A stretch of DNA of 7,095 bases from an uncultured Collinsella sp. (GTDB lineage: Bacteria; Actinomycetota; Coriobacteriia; Coriobacteriales; Coriobacteriaceae), in NCBI GenBank assembly GCA_900542315.1, contig UQMV01000063.1, positions 1 through 7,095 of the forward strand, read 5' to 3'. Position 1 is the first letter of the stretch. Each line of letters starts with the position of its first letter. The notes beneath the pieces were generated by a model. The model saw only the letters and a program-made list of their open reading frames with translations. It made no database searches and was not told where the DNA came from. The translations under genes were made by a program, and so were the position numbers. Positions 1-5,961 of the stretch are shown here, piece by piece.

Positions 1-7
1 CGAGTTC

Positions 8-45
8 CGCACGAGCCGGAGAGCACTTAATGTGCTCTCCGTGCG
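8..45. repeat. Nested inverted repeat (hairpin) at left edge
   Basis: A perfect 9-bp inverted repeat, GGAGAGCAC (18-26) and GTGCTCTCC (32-40), encloses the loop TTAAT. It is flanked by a second pair, CGCAC (8-12) and GTGCG (41-45), offset by a 5-nt bulge on the left. It lies beyond the 3' end of the isomerase gene. No run of T follows on either strand, so a classical intrinsic terminator is not supported. A 3'-end RNA structure or an intergenic repeat are possible. Just to the right, CGAGCAGG occurs twice (44-51 and 58-65), with the small dyad GGACTGTCC (50-58) between them. The structure is seen directly; its function is unknown. Confidence 0.5.
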
Positions 46-113
46 AGCAGGACTGTCCGAGCAGGCGACCAAACCCCGCGCCCCGTCCCGGCGAGCGCTT
101 GGGGACCGGTGGC

Positions 114-1046
114 CTACAGGTGGCTGATGATCAGTTCCATCTTGCCTTCGAGCTCAATGGAGCCGACGGTGCTCGGAGCTAGCAGGTGGCTTCCCTTGTG
201 GACGGGGTCGCCGCAGACGGTGCCTTCGCCGTTGATGACCGACAGGCACATGAAGGGCCAGCGCTGGTCGAGGGTCTTGCTGCCGTCGACGCGCACGCGA
301 TCGACGGTGTAGCAGGAGTTAGACTCGAGCTCGGTCACGCCGTCCACTTCGGGCGCGGTCACCGTGCCGTCGGTCGGAGCCTGAGCATCAAAGTCGATGC
401 AGTCGAGGCTCTGCTCAATGTGCAGCGGGCGTAGCTTGCCGTCGGTGCCGGGGCGGTCGTAGTCGTACAGGCGATATGTCACGTCGCTCGACTGCTGCGT
501 CTCCAAAATGAGCGTGCCGGTCTTGATGGCGTGCACGGTACCGGAATCAATCTGGAAAAAGTCGCCCTTGTGGATCGGTAGTACGTTGAGCATGTCGTCC
601 CAGCGGCCGTCCTTGATCATCTGTGCGGCCTCGGTGCGGTCTTTAGCACGCTGGCCGACGATGATCGTGGCGTCGGGCTCGCAGTCTAGTACATACCAGC
701 ACTCGGTTTTGCCCAGGCTGCCGTTTTCGTGCTCGGCGGCGTACTCGTCGTTGGGGTGAATCTGGATTGAAAGGTCGTCCTTGGCGTCCAGAATCTTAAC
801 GAGCAGCGGGAACTCCTTGCCCTCGCAGTTGCCAAAAAGCTCACGGTGCTCGGCCCACAGCCACGATAGGGTGTGGCCGGCATACGGGCCCTCCGCAATC
901 TGGCAGTCGCCGTTGGGATGGGCCGAGATGGCCCAGCACTCGCCGATGGGACCCTCGGGAATGTCGTAGCCAAATACGGTTTCGAGTTGACGGCCGCCCC
1001 AGATTTTCTCGTGGAAGATCGGCGTCAGTTTAATCAAATCGGACAT
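114..1046 (-). CDS. manA: Mannose-6-phosphate isomerase, class I (phosphomannose isomerase)
   Basis: This cytoplasmic zinc enzyme interconverts mannose 6-phosphate and fructose 6-phosphate, bringing mannose into glycolysis. The product is 310 residues, the compact size typical of the Firmicute-type (GmuF/ManA-like) class I enzymes. Counting from the start used here, the metal site is visible as QIHPND (95-100, with Gln95 and His97), Glu115 in KTECWYVLD, and His172 in SGTVHAI. The conserved catalytic stretch ETQQSSDVTYRLYDYDR (182-198) supplies the expected Arg. The start is the second of two nearby ATGs: GGGGG ends 7 nt before it, but only 1 nt before the ATG at 1052, which would give MNMSDLIK. 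The gene follows the GntR regulator by 74 nt on the same strand, with no terminator between, so the two are probably co-transcribed. Family assignment is strong; the link to mannoside use rests on context. Confidence 0.93.
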   Translation of the reverse strand: MSDLIKLTPIFHEKIWGGRQLETVFGYDIPEGPIGECWAISAHPNGDCQIAEGPYAGHTLSWLWAEHRELFGNCEGKEFPLLVKILDAKDDLSIQIHPNDEYAAEHENGSLGKTECWYVLDCEPDATIIVGQRAKDRTEAAQMIKDGRWDDMLNVLPIHKGDFFQIDSGTVHAIKTGTLILETQQSSDVTYRLYDYDRPGTDGKLRPLHIEQSLDCIDFDAQAPTDGTVTAPEVDGVTELESNSCYTVDRVRVDGSKTLDQRWPFMCLSVINGEGTVCGDPVHKGSHLLAPSTVGSIELEGKMELIISHL

Positions 1047-1053
1047 GTTCATA

Positions 1054-1058
1054 CCCCC
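1054..1058 (-). promoter_or_regulatory. Shine-Dalgarno site deciding the manA start
   Basis: Read on the minus strand, GGGGGT is followed at once by ATG (1052) and then, two codons later, by a second ATG (1046). Spacing from the last G is 1 nt to the first ATG and 7 nt to the second, so the second should be the true start. No other purine-rich site lies just upstream. Confidence 0.6.
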
Positions 1059-1120
1059 ATTGTGCTGCGTGGGCGCCGCGTAAAACTGTTCAAAACGAGC
1101 GCCTGTATGACTACAAAAAC

Positions 1121-1840
1121 CTATGCCAATGTTACGTTGTGCAACTCAAAGCGGTCGCCAACGTTGCGCGAGACCGAATACTCAAAGGCGGCGCCGCTGT
1201 CCAAAAAGCCAATCTGCTTGAGCTCGAGCAGGGGAGAGCCAGGTTTGGTGTCCAGGCGCTCAGCTTCTTCCTTGGTTGCTGCCACGGCGCGAATGGTACG
1301 GTGGAAGCTCGAAATCTTCAGCCCACATTGCTCGCGGATGAAGTGGTAGACCGATCCGTACAGGTCCTTCTTTTTAAGGCCCGGAATCAGCTCGAGCGGC
1401 ATGTAGGTGTACTCGATAACGATGGGCTTCTCATCGGCCTGACGCACGCGCACGATGTGATAGGCAAAGTCATCCTCGGCAATTCCCAGCTGGGCTGCGA
1501 TGTCCGCTGGTGGATTAACAATCGAGAAATCGTAGACCACCGAGGTCACCTTCTCCCCGCGGTGCTCATACGAAAAACCCTGGGCACGGTCGTTTTTGCC
1601 CTGGAAAAACGCCTGGCCGGGAAGCCCCGCCGTGTCCTTAACGTAGGTACCCGATCCACGACGGCTGGTAATTAGACCTTCCTCGGTGATTTGCTCGATA
1701 GCTCGTTTGACAGTGATTTTGGAAACGCTATAGAGCTCACAGAACTCAACGACGGTGGGAAGCTTGTCGCCCGGTTTAAGAGTGCCATCCTCGATACTTC
1801 GACGAATATCTGCAGCTATCGCCTCGTATTTGGGAATCAT
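1121..1840 (-). CDS. GntR-family (HutC subfamily) transcriptional regulator with UTRA domain
   Basis: A 239-residue DNA-binding regulator. Residues about 4-67 form the GntR winged helix: KYEAIAADIRRSIEDGTLKPGDKLPT, then the helix-turn-helix VEFCELYSVSKITVKRAIEQ, then the wing EGLITSRRGSGTYV. Residues about 95-235 fit a UTRA effector domain, including RVRQADEKPIVIEYTYMP and a C-terminal FEYSVSRNVGDRFEL. In this family (TreR, NagR and GmuR are examples near sugar genes) the ligand is usually a sugar phosphate that releases the repressor. The ATG at 1840 is preceded by a near-perfect GGAAAGGAGG with 4 nt spacing, so the longer frame running upstream to 2110 is not used. It is divergent from the glycosidase/PTS genes and just upstream of manA, which suggests local repression of both sides and of itself. 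The effector is unknown; a phosphorylated beta-disaccharide or hexose 6-phosphate is inferred. Confidence 0.92.
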   Translation of the reverse strand: MIPKYEAIAADIRRSIEDGTLKPGDKLPTVVEFCELYSVSKITVKRAIEQITEEGLITSRRGSGTYVKDTAGLPGQAFFQGKNDRAQGFSYEHRGEKVTSVVYDFSIVNPPADIAAQLGIAEDDFAYHIVRVRQADEKPIVIEYTYMPLELIPGLKKKDLYGSVYHFIREQCGLKISSFHRTIRAVAATKEEAERLDTKPGSPLLELKQIGFLDSGAAFEYSVSRNVGDRFELHNVTLA

Positions 1841-1862
1841 GGAACCTCCTTTCCGACATATA

Positions 1863-1891
1863 TGAATACAAAAAGTAAGTATAACCCTCAA
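1863..1891 (-). promoter_or_regulatory. Candidate sigma-70-type promoter for gntR-manA
   Basis: On the minus strand, TTGAGG (1891-1886) and TATTCA (1868-1863) are separated by exactly 17 nt, in a locally AT-rich stretch 23 nt upstream of the regulator's ATG. The -10 match is moderate. The predicted mRNA leader would be very short but would still contain the strong Shine-Dalgarno site. The -35 overlaps the dyad CCCTcaacAGGG, consistent with autorepression. Confidence 0.4.
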
Positions 1892-1912
1892 CAGGGCATC
1901 CATATTACTTTT
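1870..1912. promoter_or_regulatory. Nested dyad, candidate operator region
   Basis: Outer arms AAAAGTAA (1871-1878) and TTACTTTT (1905-1912) enclose inner arms CCCT (1885-1888) and AGGG (1893-1896). Their centres differ by only 1 bp (about 1891.5 and 1890.5). The inner dyad overlaps the candidate gntR -35 and the left outer arm falls in its spacer. A further TTACTTTT lies at 1951-1958. This is a plausible binding region for the adjacent GntR/UTRA protein. The half-sites do not clearly match the short GT..TA..AC type of operator known for HutC-subfamily members, so the assignment is inference. Confidence 0.4.
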
Positions 1913-1971
1913 ATCTAAGAAGTTCGAGAAAGAAAAAAGAAAAAGACGCGTTACTTTTAAAATTAGAGCGC

Positions 1972-1977
1972 TATAGT
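1972..1977 (+). promoter_or_regulatory. Possible -10 element for the glycosidase/PTS operon
   Basis: TATAGT is the best -10-like hexamer reading toward the glycosidase. No good -35 sits 16-18 bp upstream; TTACTT at 1951-1956 is 15 bp away and weak. If used, the transcript would carry a leader of about 160 nt including the entire inverted repeat at 2021-2110. The TTACTTTT copy at 1951-1958 would then lie in the -35 region. Confidence 0.22.
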
Positions 1978-2020
1978 TTAAGCAACGAACGGAATCCTTC
2001 CGCACAACAGGATCGACCGT

Positions 2021-2110
2021 TTGGGGACGGTTTTGTTTTGGCGGGTTGGATATCGGTATGGCCGGTGCGCGCCCGCGCCGGATAACCTGCCAAAGCAAAC
2101 CCGTCTCCAA
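2021..2110. repeat. Long imperfect inverted repeat with internal GC hairpin
   Basis: Two 27-nt arms, 2021-2047 and 2084-2110, pair with 23 Watson-Crick pairs, 3 G-T (G-U in RNA) pairs and one T-C mismatch. CCG (2017-2019) and CGG (2112-2114) extend the stem after one more mismatch. Between the arms, 2062-2069 pairs with 2074-2081 (7 Watson-Crick pairs plus one G-U) around a 4-nt loop. A one-sided bulge (2048-2061) is left over. The whole unit is about 90 nt and ends about 20 nt before the glycosidase Shine-Dalgarno site. Arm-like sequence recurs at 5964-5990. It is either a mobile or REP-like intergenic repeat or a leader RNA structure. Confidence 0.75.
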
Positions 2111-2144
2111 CCGGAAGCTCTAGAACACGAAAGCGAGGACTTTG

Positions 2145-3545
2145 ATGGCACAGTATCAGCTGCCCAACGACTTCTTCTTTGGCGCTGCTATGTCCGGCCC
2201 GCAGACTGAGGGTCAGTGGAACCAGGGCGGCAAGCTCGAGAACCTGTGGGACACCTGGTCCATCCAGGATCTGGGTTCGTTCTACAACCGCGTTGGCTCT
2301 TACGCCGGCAATGACTTTATGGCCAAGTACCAGGAAGACCTTCGCATTTTGAAGGACTTGGGTCTGGATACCTATCGCACTTCCATCCAGTGGAGCCGTC
2401 TGCTCGATGCCGACGGCAACCTCAACGAGGAAGGTGCCGCGTGGTATCACGAGTTGTTCCGCGCCTCTCGCGAAGCCGGCTTGGAGCCGTTTGTCAACTT
2501 GTACCACTTTGACATGCCCACCTACCTCTTTAACCGTGGCGGCTGGGAGAGCCGTGAGGTTGTCGAGGCTTACGCACATTACGCCGACGTCGCCTTCCAC
2601 GAGTTTGGCCAGGAGATTAAGTACTGGTTCACCTTTAACGAGCCCATCGTCGAGCCCGAGCAGCGCTATCAGGAGGGCGTGTGGTTCCCGCAGCTCCACG
2701 ACTTCAACCGCGCCCGCACCGTGCAGTATCACATCTCGCTGGCGCACGCGCTGGCCGTGGCCAACTATCGTCGCGCCTATGACGAGGGCGCTATTCGCGC
2801 CGATGCCAAGATCGGCATGATCAACTGCTTTACCCCGGTCTACACCAAGGAGAACCCCAGCGAGGCGGACCTCGAGGCCGTGCGCATGACCAGCGGCATC
2901 AACAACCGCTGGTGGCTCGACCTCATCACCAAGGGCGAGCTTCCTGCCGACGTGCTCGACAGCCTGGCCGAGGGCGGCGTTAAGCTCCCGTTCCGCGCCG
3001 GCGACCAAGAGATCCTCAAGCAGGGTGTTGTCGACTGGCTCGGCTGCAACTACTACCACCCCACGCGTGTTCAGGCGCCGGCGAGCAAGGTCGACCAGTA
3101 CGGCCTGCCGCACTTTGCCGACGAGTACGTATGGCCCGACGCCGTTATGAACGAGAGCCGCGGCTGGGAGATCTACCCGCAGGGCCTCTACGACTTTGGC
3201 ATGGACTGCGCTAAGAACTACCCCGATCTTGAGTGGTTCGTTTCCGAGAACGGCATCGGCATCATGGACGAATACAAGAACCGTGACGCCGAAGGAACCA
3301 TCCAGGATGACTACCGCGTCGACTTTGTACGTCAGCACCTGGAGTGGGTGGCCAAGGCCATCGACGAGGGCGCCAAGTGCCGGGGCTATCACTACTGGGC
3401 CGTCATCGATAACTGGTCTTGGGCCAATGCCTTTAAGAATCGTTACGGCTTTGTCGAGGTCGATCTCATGGACGGCTACAAGCGCCGCCTTAAGAGGTCG
3501 GCGGCCTGGCTCAAACAGGTCGCCACGACCCACGTGGTTGATTAG
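2145..3545 (+). CDS. Glycoside hydrolase family 1 phospho-beta-glycosidase (6-phospho-beta-glucosidase-like)
   Basis: A 466-residue cytoplasmic GH1 enzyme of normal family length. It is expected to hydrolyse a PTS-imported disaccharide 6-phosphate into a hexose 6-phosphate and a free hexose. The N-terminal GH1 signature FFFGAAMSGPQTEG is at 10-23. The acid/base Glu166 is in FTFNEP (162-167), the nucleophile Glu368 in VSENGIG (366-372), and YHFDMP is at 120-125. In DNWSWANAFKNRYGF (422-436), Ser425 replaces the Glu that non-phosphorylated beta-glucosidases use to bind O4/O6, which is the mark of phospho-specific members. Oddly, the usual K-R-Y phosphate-binding triad reads K431-N-R-Y434, with the Lys one place early. 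There is no signal peptide. The start is ATG 2145, with GAGG 6 nt upstream; the in-frame TTG just before it is not needed. It leads the PTS genes. Beta-glucoside, beta-mannoside or beta-galactoside specificity cannot be settled from sequence alone. Confidence 0.9.
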   Translation: MAQYQLPNDFFFGAAMSGPQTEGQWNQGGKLENLWDTWSIQDLGSFYNRVGSYAGNDFMAKYQEDLRILKDLGLDTYRTSIQWSRLLDADGNLNEEGAAWYHELFRASREAGLEPFVNLYHFDMPTYLFNRGGWESREVVEAYAHYADVAFHEFGQEIKYWFTFNEPIVEPEQRYQEGVWFPQLHDFNRARTVQYHISLAHALAVANYRRAYDEGAIRADAKIGMINCFTPVYTKENPSEADLEAVRMTSGINNRWWLDLITKGELPADVLDSLAEGGVKLPFRAGDQEILKQGVVDWLGCNYYHPTRVQAPASKVDQYGLPHFADEYVWPDAVMNESRGWEIYPQGLYDFGMDCAKNYPDLEWFVSENGIGIMDEYKNRDAEGTIQDDYRVDFVRQHLEWVAKAIDEGAKCRGYHYWAVIDNWSWANAFKNRYGFVEVDLMDGYKRRLKRSAAWLKQVATTHVVD

Positions 3546-3665
3546 CGACCGGGCGAACGCCCAGACCGCGCGCCGCCGCGCGCAACACATGGCACATCTG
3601 GTGGCAGAGGGCGACAGACCACCGTGCGCATAGGAAAAGGCCGGATTTGAAAGTTAGGAGCAATC
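3546..3665 (+). other. Intergenic gap with two compact GC hairpins
   Basis: The 120-nt gap between the glycosidase and EIIC contains GGGCG-AA-CGCCC (3551-3562) and GCGCGC-CGCC-GCGCGC (3568-3583), directly after the glycosidase stop. Neither is followed by a T-run, so read-through into EIIC is expected. They may mark a processing or 3'-protection point that sets different mRNA levels for enzyme and transporter. The EIIC Shine-Dalgarno TAGGAG (3655-3660) closes the gap. No gene is seen. Confidence 0.5.
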
Positions 3666-5009
3666 ATGGCCAGTGACAACGGAAAGAGCTTCCTCGACAA
3701 GTTTGCCGAGGTCTCTGCGAAGGTGGGAAACCAGGTTCACCTGCGTTCCCTGCGTGACGCCTTCGCGACCATCACGCCGCTCTATATCCTTGCGGGTATC
3801 GCGGTTCTTATTAACAACGTCGTGTTCCCTCTGTTCCCGCTCGATGCGGCGGGCCTTGCCAACCTTCAGACGTGGGGCTCGGCAATTACGCTGGGCACCC
3901 TCAACGTCTCTGCCATTATCTTGGCCGGATTGATTGGCTACAGCCTCGCCAAGAACAAGCGTTTCGATAACCCGCTCGCTTGCGTGGTCGTCGCCATCTC
4001 TGCCTTCGTCATCATGATGCCGCAGCAGATCACCGCCTCGCTTGCCGCCACGAGCCCACTGCTCACCGACAAGATCGCCTCCGCCGAGGTCACGGGCGCC
4101 CTTTCGACTGCCAACACCGGCACCAACGGTCTGTTCTCGGCTATTATCATCGCCCTGCTTTCCGTCTCGCTCTTCATCAAGATTTCTGGCGTCGAGAAGC
4201 TCAAGGTTAAGCTGGGCGAGGGCGTGCCTCCCGCGGTCTCCAACTCCTTCAACGTCATGATTCCGATGCTGCTTAACCTCGCGGTCTTCGCCCTTGCCGC
4301 AGCCCTGCTCGCCGTGTGCGCCGGCACCGATCTGTGCACCATCATCTCCACGTGCATCTCCAACCCGCTCAAGAGCATCATGAACGCCGGTCCGTGGGCT
4401 GTTATCCTCATCTACACCCTTGCTAACCTGCTGTTCTGCGTCGGTATTCACCAGTCCACCATCTCTGGCGCTACCGTCGAGCCGATCCTGACCATGCTCA
4501 TCGTCGACAACATGGCTACCTTTGCCGCCGGTGGCACCATCCAGCCCGATCACTACATGAACATGCAGATCGTTAACAGCTTCGCCCTCATCGGCGGCTC
4601 GGGCTGCACCCTCATGCTCCTGCTCGACACGCTCCTGTTCTCCAAGAACAAGGCTTCCGAGACCGTTTCCAAGATGGCTATCCTGCCTGGTCTGTTCAAC
4701 ATCAACGAGCCGGTTATCTACGGTTACCCCATCGTGTACAACCTGCCGCTCATGATCCCGTTCGTTCTTCTTCCCGATCTGTTCATCGGCATCACCTATG
4801 GCCTTACCTGCGCAGGCATCATCAGCCCCTGCATCGCCCAGGTGCCCTGGACCATGCCTCCCGTCATCAATGCCCTGCTCGCTACGGGCTTTGACTGGCG
4901 CGCCGGCGTGTGGCAGGCTATCGAGATTGTCATTGGCATGGCCGTCTACCTGCCCTTTATGAAGATTTCCGAGAAGGCAATCGCCAAGCAGGAGGCTTTC
5001 GCCGAGTAG
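3666..5009 (+). CDS. PTS lactose/cellobiose-family transporter subunit IIC
   Basis: A 447-residue polytopic inner-membrane permease that translocates the disaccharide while EIIB phosphorylates it. The length fits stand-alone EIIC of the Lac (lactose, N,N'-diacetylchitobiose, cellobiose) family. Hydrophobic segments lie at roughly 33-53, 78-96, 103-118, 154-174, 196-218, 241-262, 304-324, 359-385 and 416-434. Family motifs are GVPPAVSNSF (186-195), VGIHQ (259-263) and FNINEPVIYG (344-353). His262 and Glu348 correspond to the conserved substrate-site His and Glu described for the ChbC/CelB structure. The short amphipathic N-terminus (FLDKFAEVSAKVGNQVHLRSLRDAF) is also typical. ATG 3666 has TAGGAG 5 nt upstream. 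It carries no fused EIIB or EIIA domain; these are separate genes downstream. The sugar cannot be read from the sequence; the neighbours suggest a beta-glucoside or beta-mannoside. Confidence 0.93.
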   Translation: MASDNGKSFLDKFAEVSAKVGNQVHLRSLRDAFATITPLYILAGIAVLINNVVFPLFPLDAAGLANLQTWGSAITLGTLNVSAIILAGLIGYSLAKNKRFDNPLACVVVAISAFVIMMPQQITASLAATSPLLTDKIASAEVTGALSTANTGTNGLFSAIIIALLSVSLFIKISGVEKLKVKLGEGVPPAVSNSFNVMIPMLLNLAVFALAAALLAVCAGTDLCTIISTCISNPLKSIMNAGPWAVILIYTLANLLFCVGIHQSTISGATVEPILTMLIVDNMATFAAGGTIQPDHYMNMQIVNSFALIGGSGCTLMLLLDTLLFSKNKASETVSKMAILPGLFNINEPVIYGYPIVYNLPLMIPFVLLPDLFIGITYGLTCAGIISPCIAQVPWTMPPVINALLATGFDWRAGVWQAIEIVIGMAVYLPFMKISEKAIAKQEAFAE

Positions 5010-5170
5010 AACGCCTAACGTTCGTCCCTTTCACCTTTGCGGGCGCCGGTACGCGGTGCCGGTGCCCGCAGCTCTCTCCCTTGTGTAAAGATGCAGGGGG
5101 GTGGGCACAATAGCCGCAAGGAATAAAACCAGTTGTCGTCTGCGCGCCGCGCAGTTATAAGGAGGAAACC
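5010..5170 (+). other. Intergenic gap between EIIC and EIIB with strong hairpin
   Basis: This 161-nt gap contains a 15-bp stem, 5038-5052 with 5056-5070 (two G-U pairs, 3-nt loop GCG), followed by a pyrimidine-rich but not T-rich stretch. A second hairpin, CTGCGC-GCC-GCGCAG (5140-5154), sits just ahead of the EIIB Shine-Dalgarno AAGGAGG (5159-5165). TTGTGT (5081-5086) and CACAAT (5106-5111) resemble promoter elements, but their 19-bp spacing is poor. The first hairpin may act as a partial terminator or RNA-stabilising element separating permease from EIIB/EIIA expression. No small gene is supported. Confidence 0.5.
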
Positions 5171-5473
5171 ATGAAGAAGATCATGCTCTGCTGCAATGCC
5201 GGTATGTCCACGAGCCTGCTGGTCCAGAAGATGCAGGCCGAGGTTGCAAACCGTGGTCTGGATATTGAGGTCGAGGCTCGTCCCATGAACGAGGCCCACG
5301 ATCACCTGGACGAGTGCGACATGTTGCTGCTTGGTCCGCAGATCGGCTACACCAAGGGCGATTTTGAGAAGGAGGCCGCCGGCCGCTTCCCGGTCGAGGT
5401 TATCAACATGGTCGACTACGGCCGCATGAACGCTGCCGGCATCATCGACCACTGCGTCAGCGTGATGGGCTAG
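5171..5473 (+). CDS. PTS lactose/cellobiose-family phosphotransferase subunit IIB
   Basis: A 100-residue soluble cytoplasmic protein that takes phosphate from EIIA on a cysteine and passes it to the sugar in EIIC. The active-site loop is at the N-terminus: MLCCNAGMSTSLL. Cys8, first residue of C-N-A-G-M-S-T-S, is the phosphorylated residue by analogy with the Cys of C-S-A-G-M-S-T-S in cellobiose EIIB. The extra Cys7 just before it is not expected to be catalytic. The rest matches the fold: helix SLLVQKMQAEVANRGL, strand IEVEARP, DMLLLGPQIGYTKGDFE and a C-terminal VINMVDYGRMNAAGIIDHCVSVMG. Length is standard. AAGGAGG lies 5 nt before the ATG, one of the strongest ribosome-binding sites in the window. 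EIIA follows after 9 nt, so the two are translated together. Confidence 0.95.
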   Translation: MKKIMLCCNAGMSTSLLVQKMQAEVANRGLDIEVEARPMNEAHDHLDECDMLLLGPQIGYTKGDFEKEAAGRFPVEVINMVDYGRMNAAGIIDHCVSVMG

Positions 5474-5482
5474 GTGCTCCGC

Positions 5483-5815
5483 ATGGAGGACATGAACGAA
5501 CTGCAGATGACCTGCTTTGAGATCATCAGCTACGTCGGTACCGCCAAGAGCATGTACATCAATGCCGTGCAAAAGGCCAAGGAGGGCGATTTTGACGCCG
5601 CCGAGGAGCTTATCAAGCAGGGCGACGAGGCCTATAACGGTGGCCACGATGTTCACATGGGGCTTCTGAAGAAGGAGGCCAACGGCGAGCGTAACGGCGA
5701 GGCCCCGTTGATTTTGCTGCATGCCGAGGACCAGATGGCCGGCACCGAGACCATGCGCGTCATGGCGACGGAGCTCATCGAGGTTCACAAGCAGCTGCAG
5801 GCACTTCAGGCCTAG
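5483..5815 (+). CDS. PTS lactose/cellobiose-family phosphotransferase subunit IIA
   Basis: A 110-residue cytoplasmic helical protein that accepts phosphate from HPr on a histidine and donates it to EIIB. His80 in LILLHAEDQMAG (76-87) is the expected phosphorylation site, matching LVHAQDH in ChbA/LacA. Asp83 is the Asp that binds the central metal in the family's trimer. The N-terminal MTCFEIISYVGTAKSMYINAVQKAKEGDFDAA fits the first helical hairpin. The start is uncertain: GTG 5474 abuts the EIIB stop, ATG 5483 has AGG 8 nt upstream, and ATG 5492 has GGAGG only 2 nt upstream. ATG 5483 is preferred on spacing and family length. It is the last gene before the terminator at 5874-5911, so this is the 3' end of the glycosidase/PTS transcription unit. 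Confidence 0.94.
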   Translation: MEDMNELQMTCFEIISYVGTAKSMYINAVQKAKEGDFDAAEELIKQGDEAYNGGHDVHMGLLKKEANGERNGEAPLILLHAEDQMAGTETMRVMATELIEVHKQLQALQA

Positions 5816-5873
5816 TCGGCGTTATCGCCGCGACGGACCGTGCGGTCCAACAGACAACATAGTCCCTTTGACG

Positions 5874-5911
5874 GGCGCCGGGAGCCTCCGCCTCCCGGCG
5901 CCTTTATTTTT
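5874..5911 (+). terminator. Intrinsic terminator of the glycosidase/PTS operon
   Basis: A perfect 11-bp GC-rich stem, GGCGCCGGGAG (5874-5884) with CTCCCGGCGCC (5892-5902), has a 7-nt loop and runs straight into TTTATTTTT (5903-5911). This is a textbook rho-independent terminator 58 nt after the EIIA stop. It implies that the ROK kinase has its own promoter or depends on read-through. Confidence 0.9.
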
Positions 5912-5961
5912 GGGGATGGTCTTGCGCGGCCTGTTGGGCAGCCATTTGCATTTCCCCAGAT

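Larger units (their letters stand above)
1841..2144. other. Divergent intergenic control region
   Basis: This 304-bp gap separates the minus-strand regulator from the plus-strand glycosidase. Its left half (about 1855-1980) is much more AT-rich than the rest of the window. It contains the candidate gntR promoter, the nested dyad, a purine-only A/G tract around 1927-1945 and three copies of TTACTTTT (counting both strands). Its right half is GC-rich and is taken up by the long inverted repeat at 2021-2110. No credible small gene is seen. The glycosidase promoter should lie here, but only a weak -10-like element is visible. Confidence 0.6.

Noticed and set aside
1..30. 3' end of a plus-strand gene ending in TAA at 28-30
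   Set aside because: Only nine codons are visible, and they lie inside the hairpin. There is not enough sequence to support a coding call.
1841..2110. N-terminal extension of the GntR regulator beginning near 2110
   Set aside because: It would run through the inverted repeat and the AT-rich control region. The internal ATG at 1840 has a near-perfect Shine-Dalgarno site and starts exactly where the GntR domain begins.
2021..2110. Riboswitch or tRNA-like element upstream of the glycosidase
   Set aside because: The structure is a long near-continuous hairpin without a recognisable aptamer core, cloverleaf or downstream terminator/anti-terminator pair. An arm copy elsewhere favours a repeat.
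1971..3590. A 539-codon open frame on the minus strand opposite the glycosidase
   Set aside because: It is a mirror of the GH1 gene caused by GC-biased third positions. Its translation is a repetitive Val/Ala/Leu-rich sequence with no family features, while the plus strand has intact catalytic motifs.
3654..4553. A 299-codon minus-strand frame opposite EIIC
   Set aside because: It is highly charged, rich in Gly, Asp and Arg and without recognisable domains, lying antisense to a clear membrane permease. It is a shadow.
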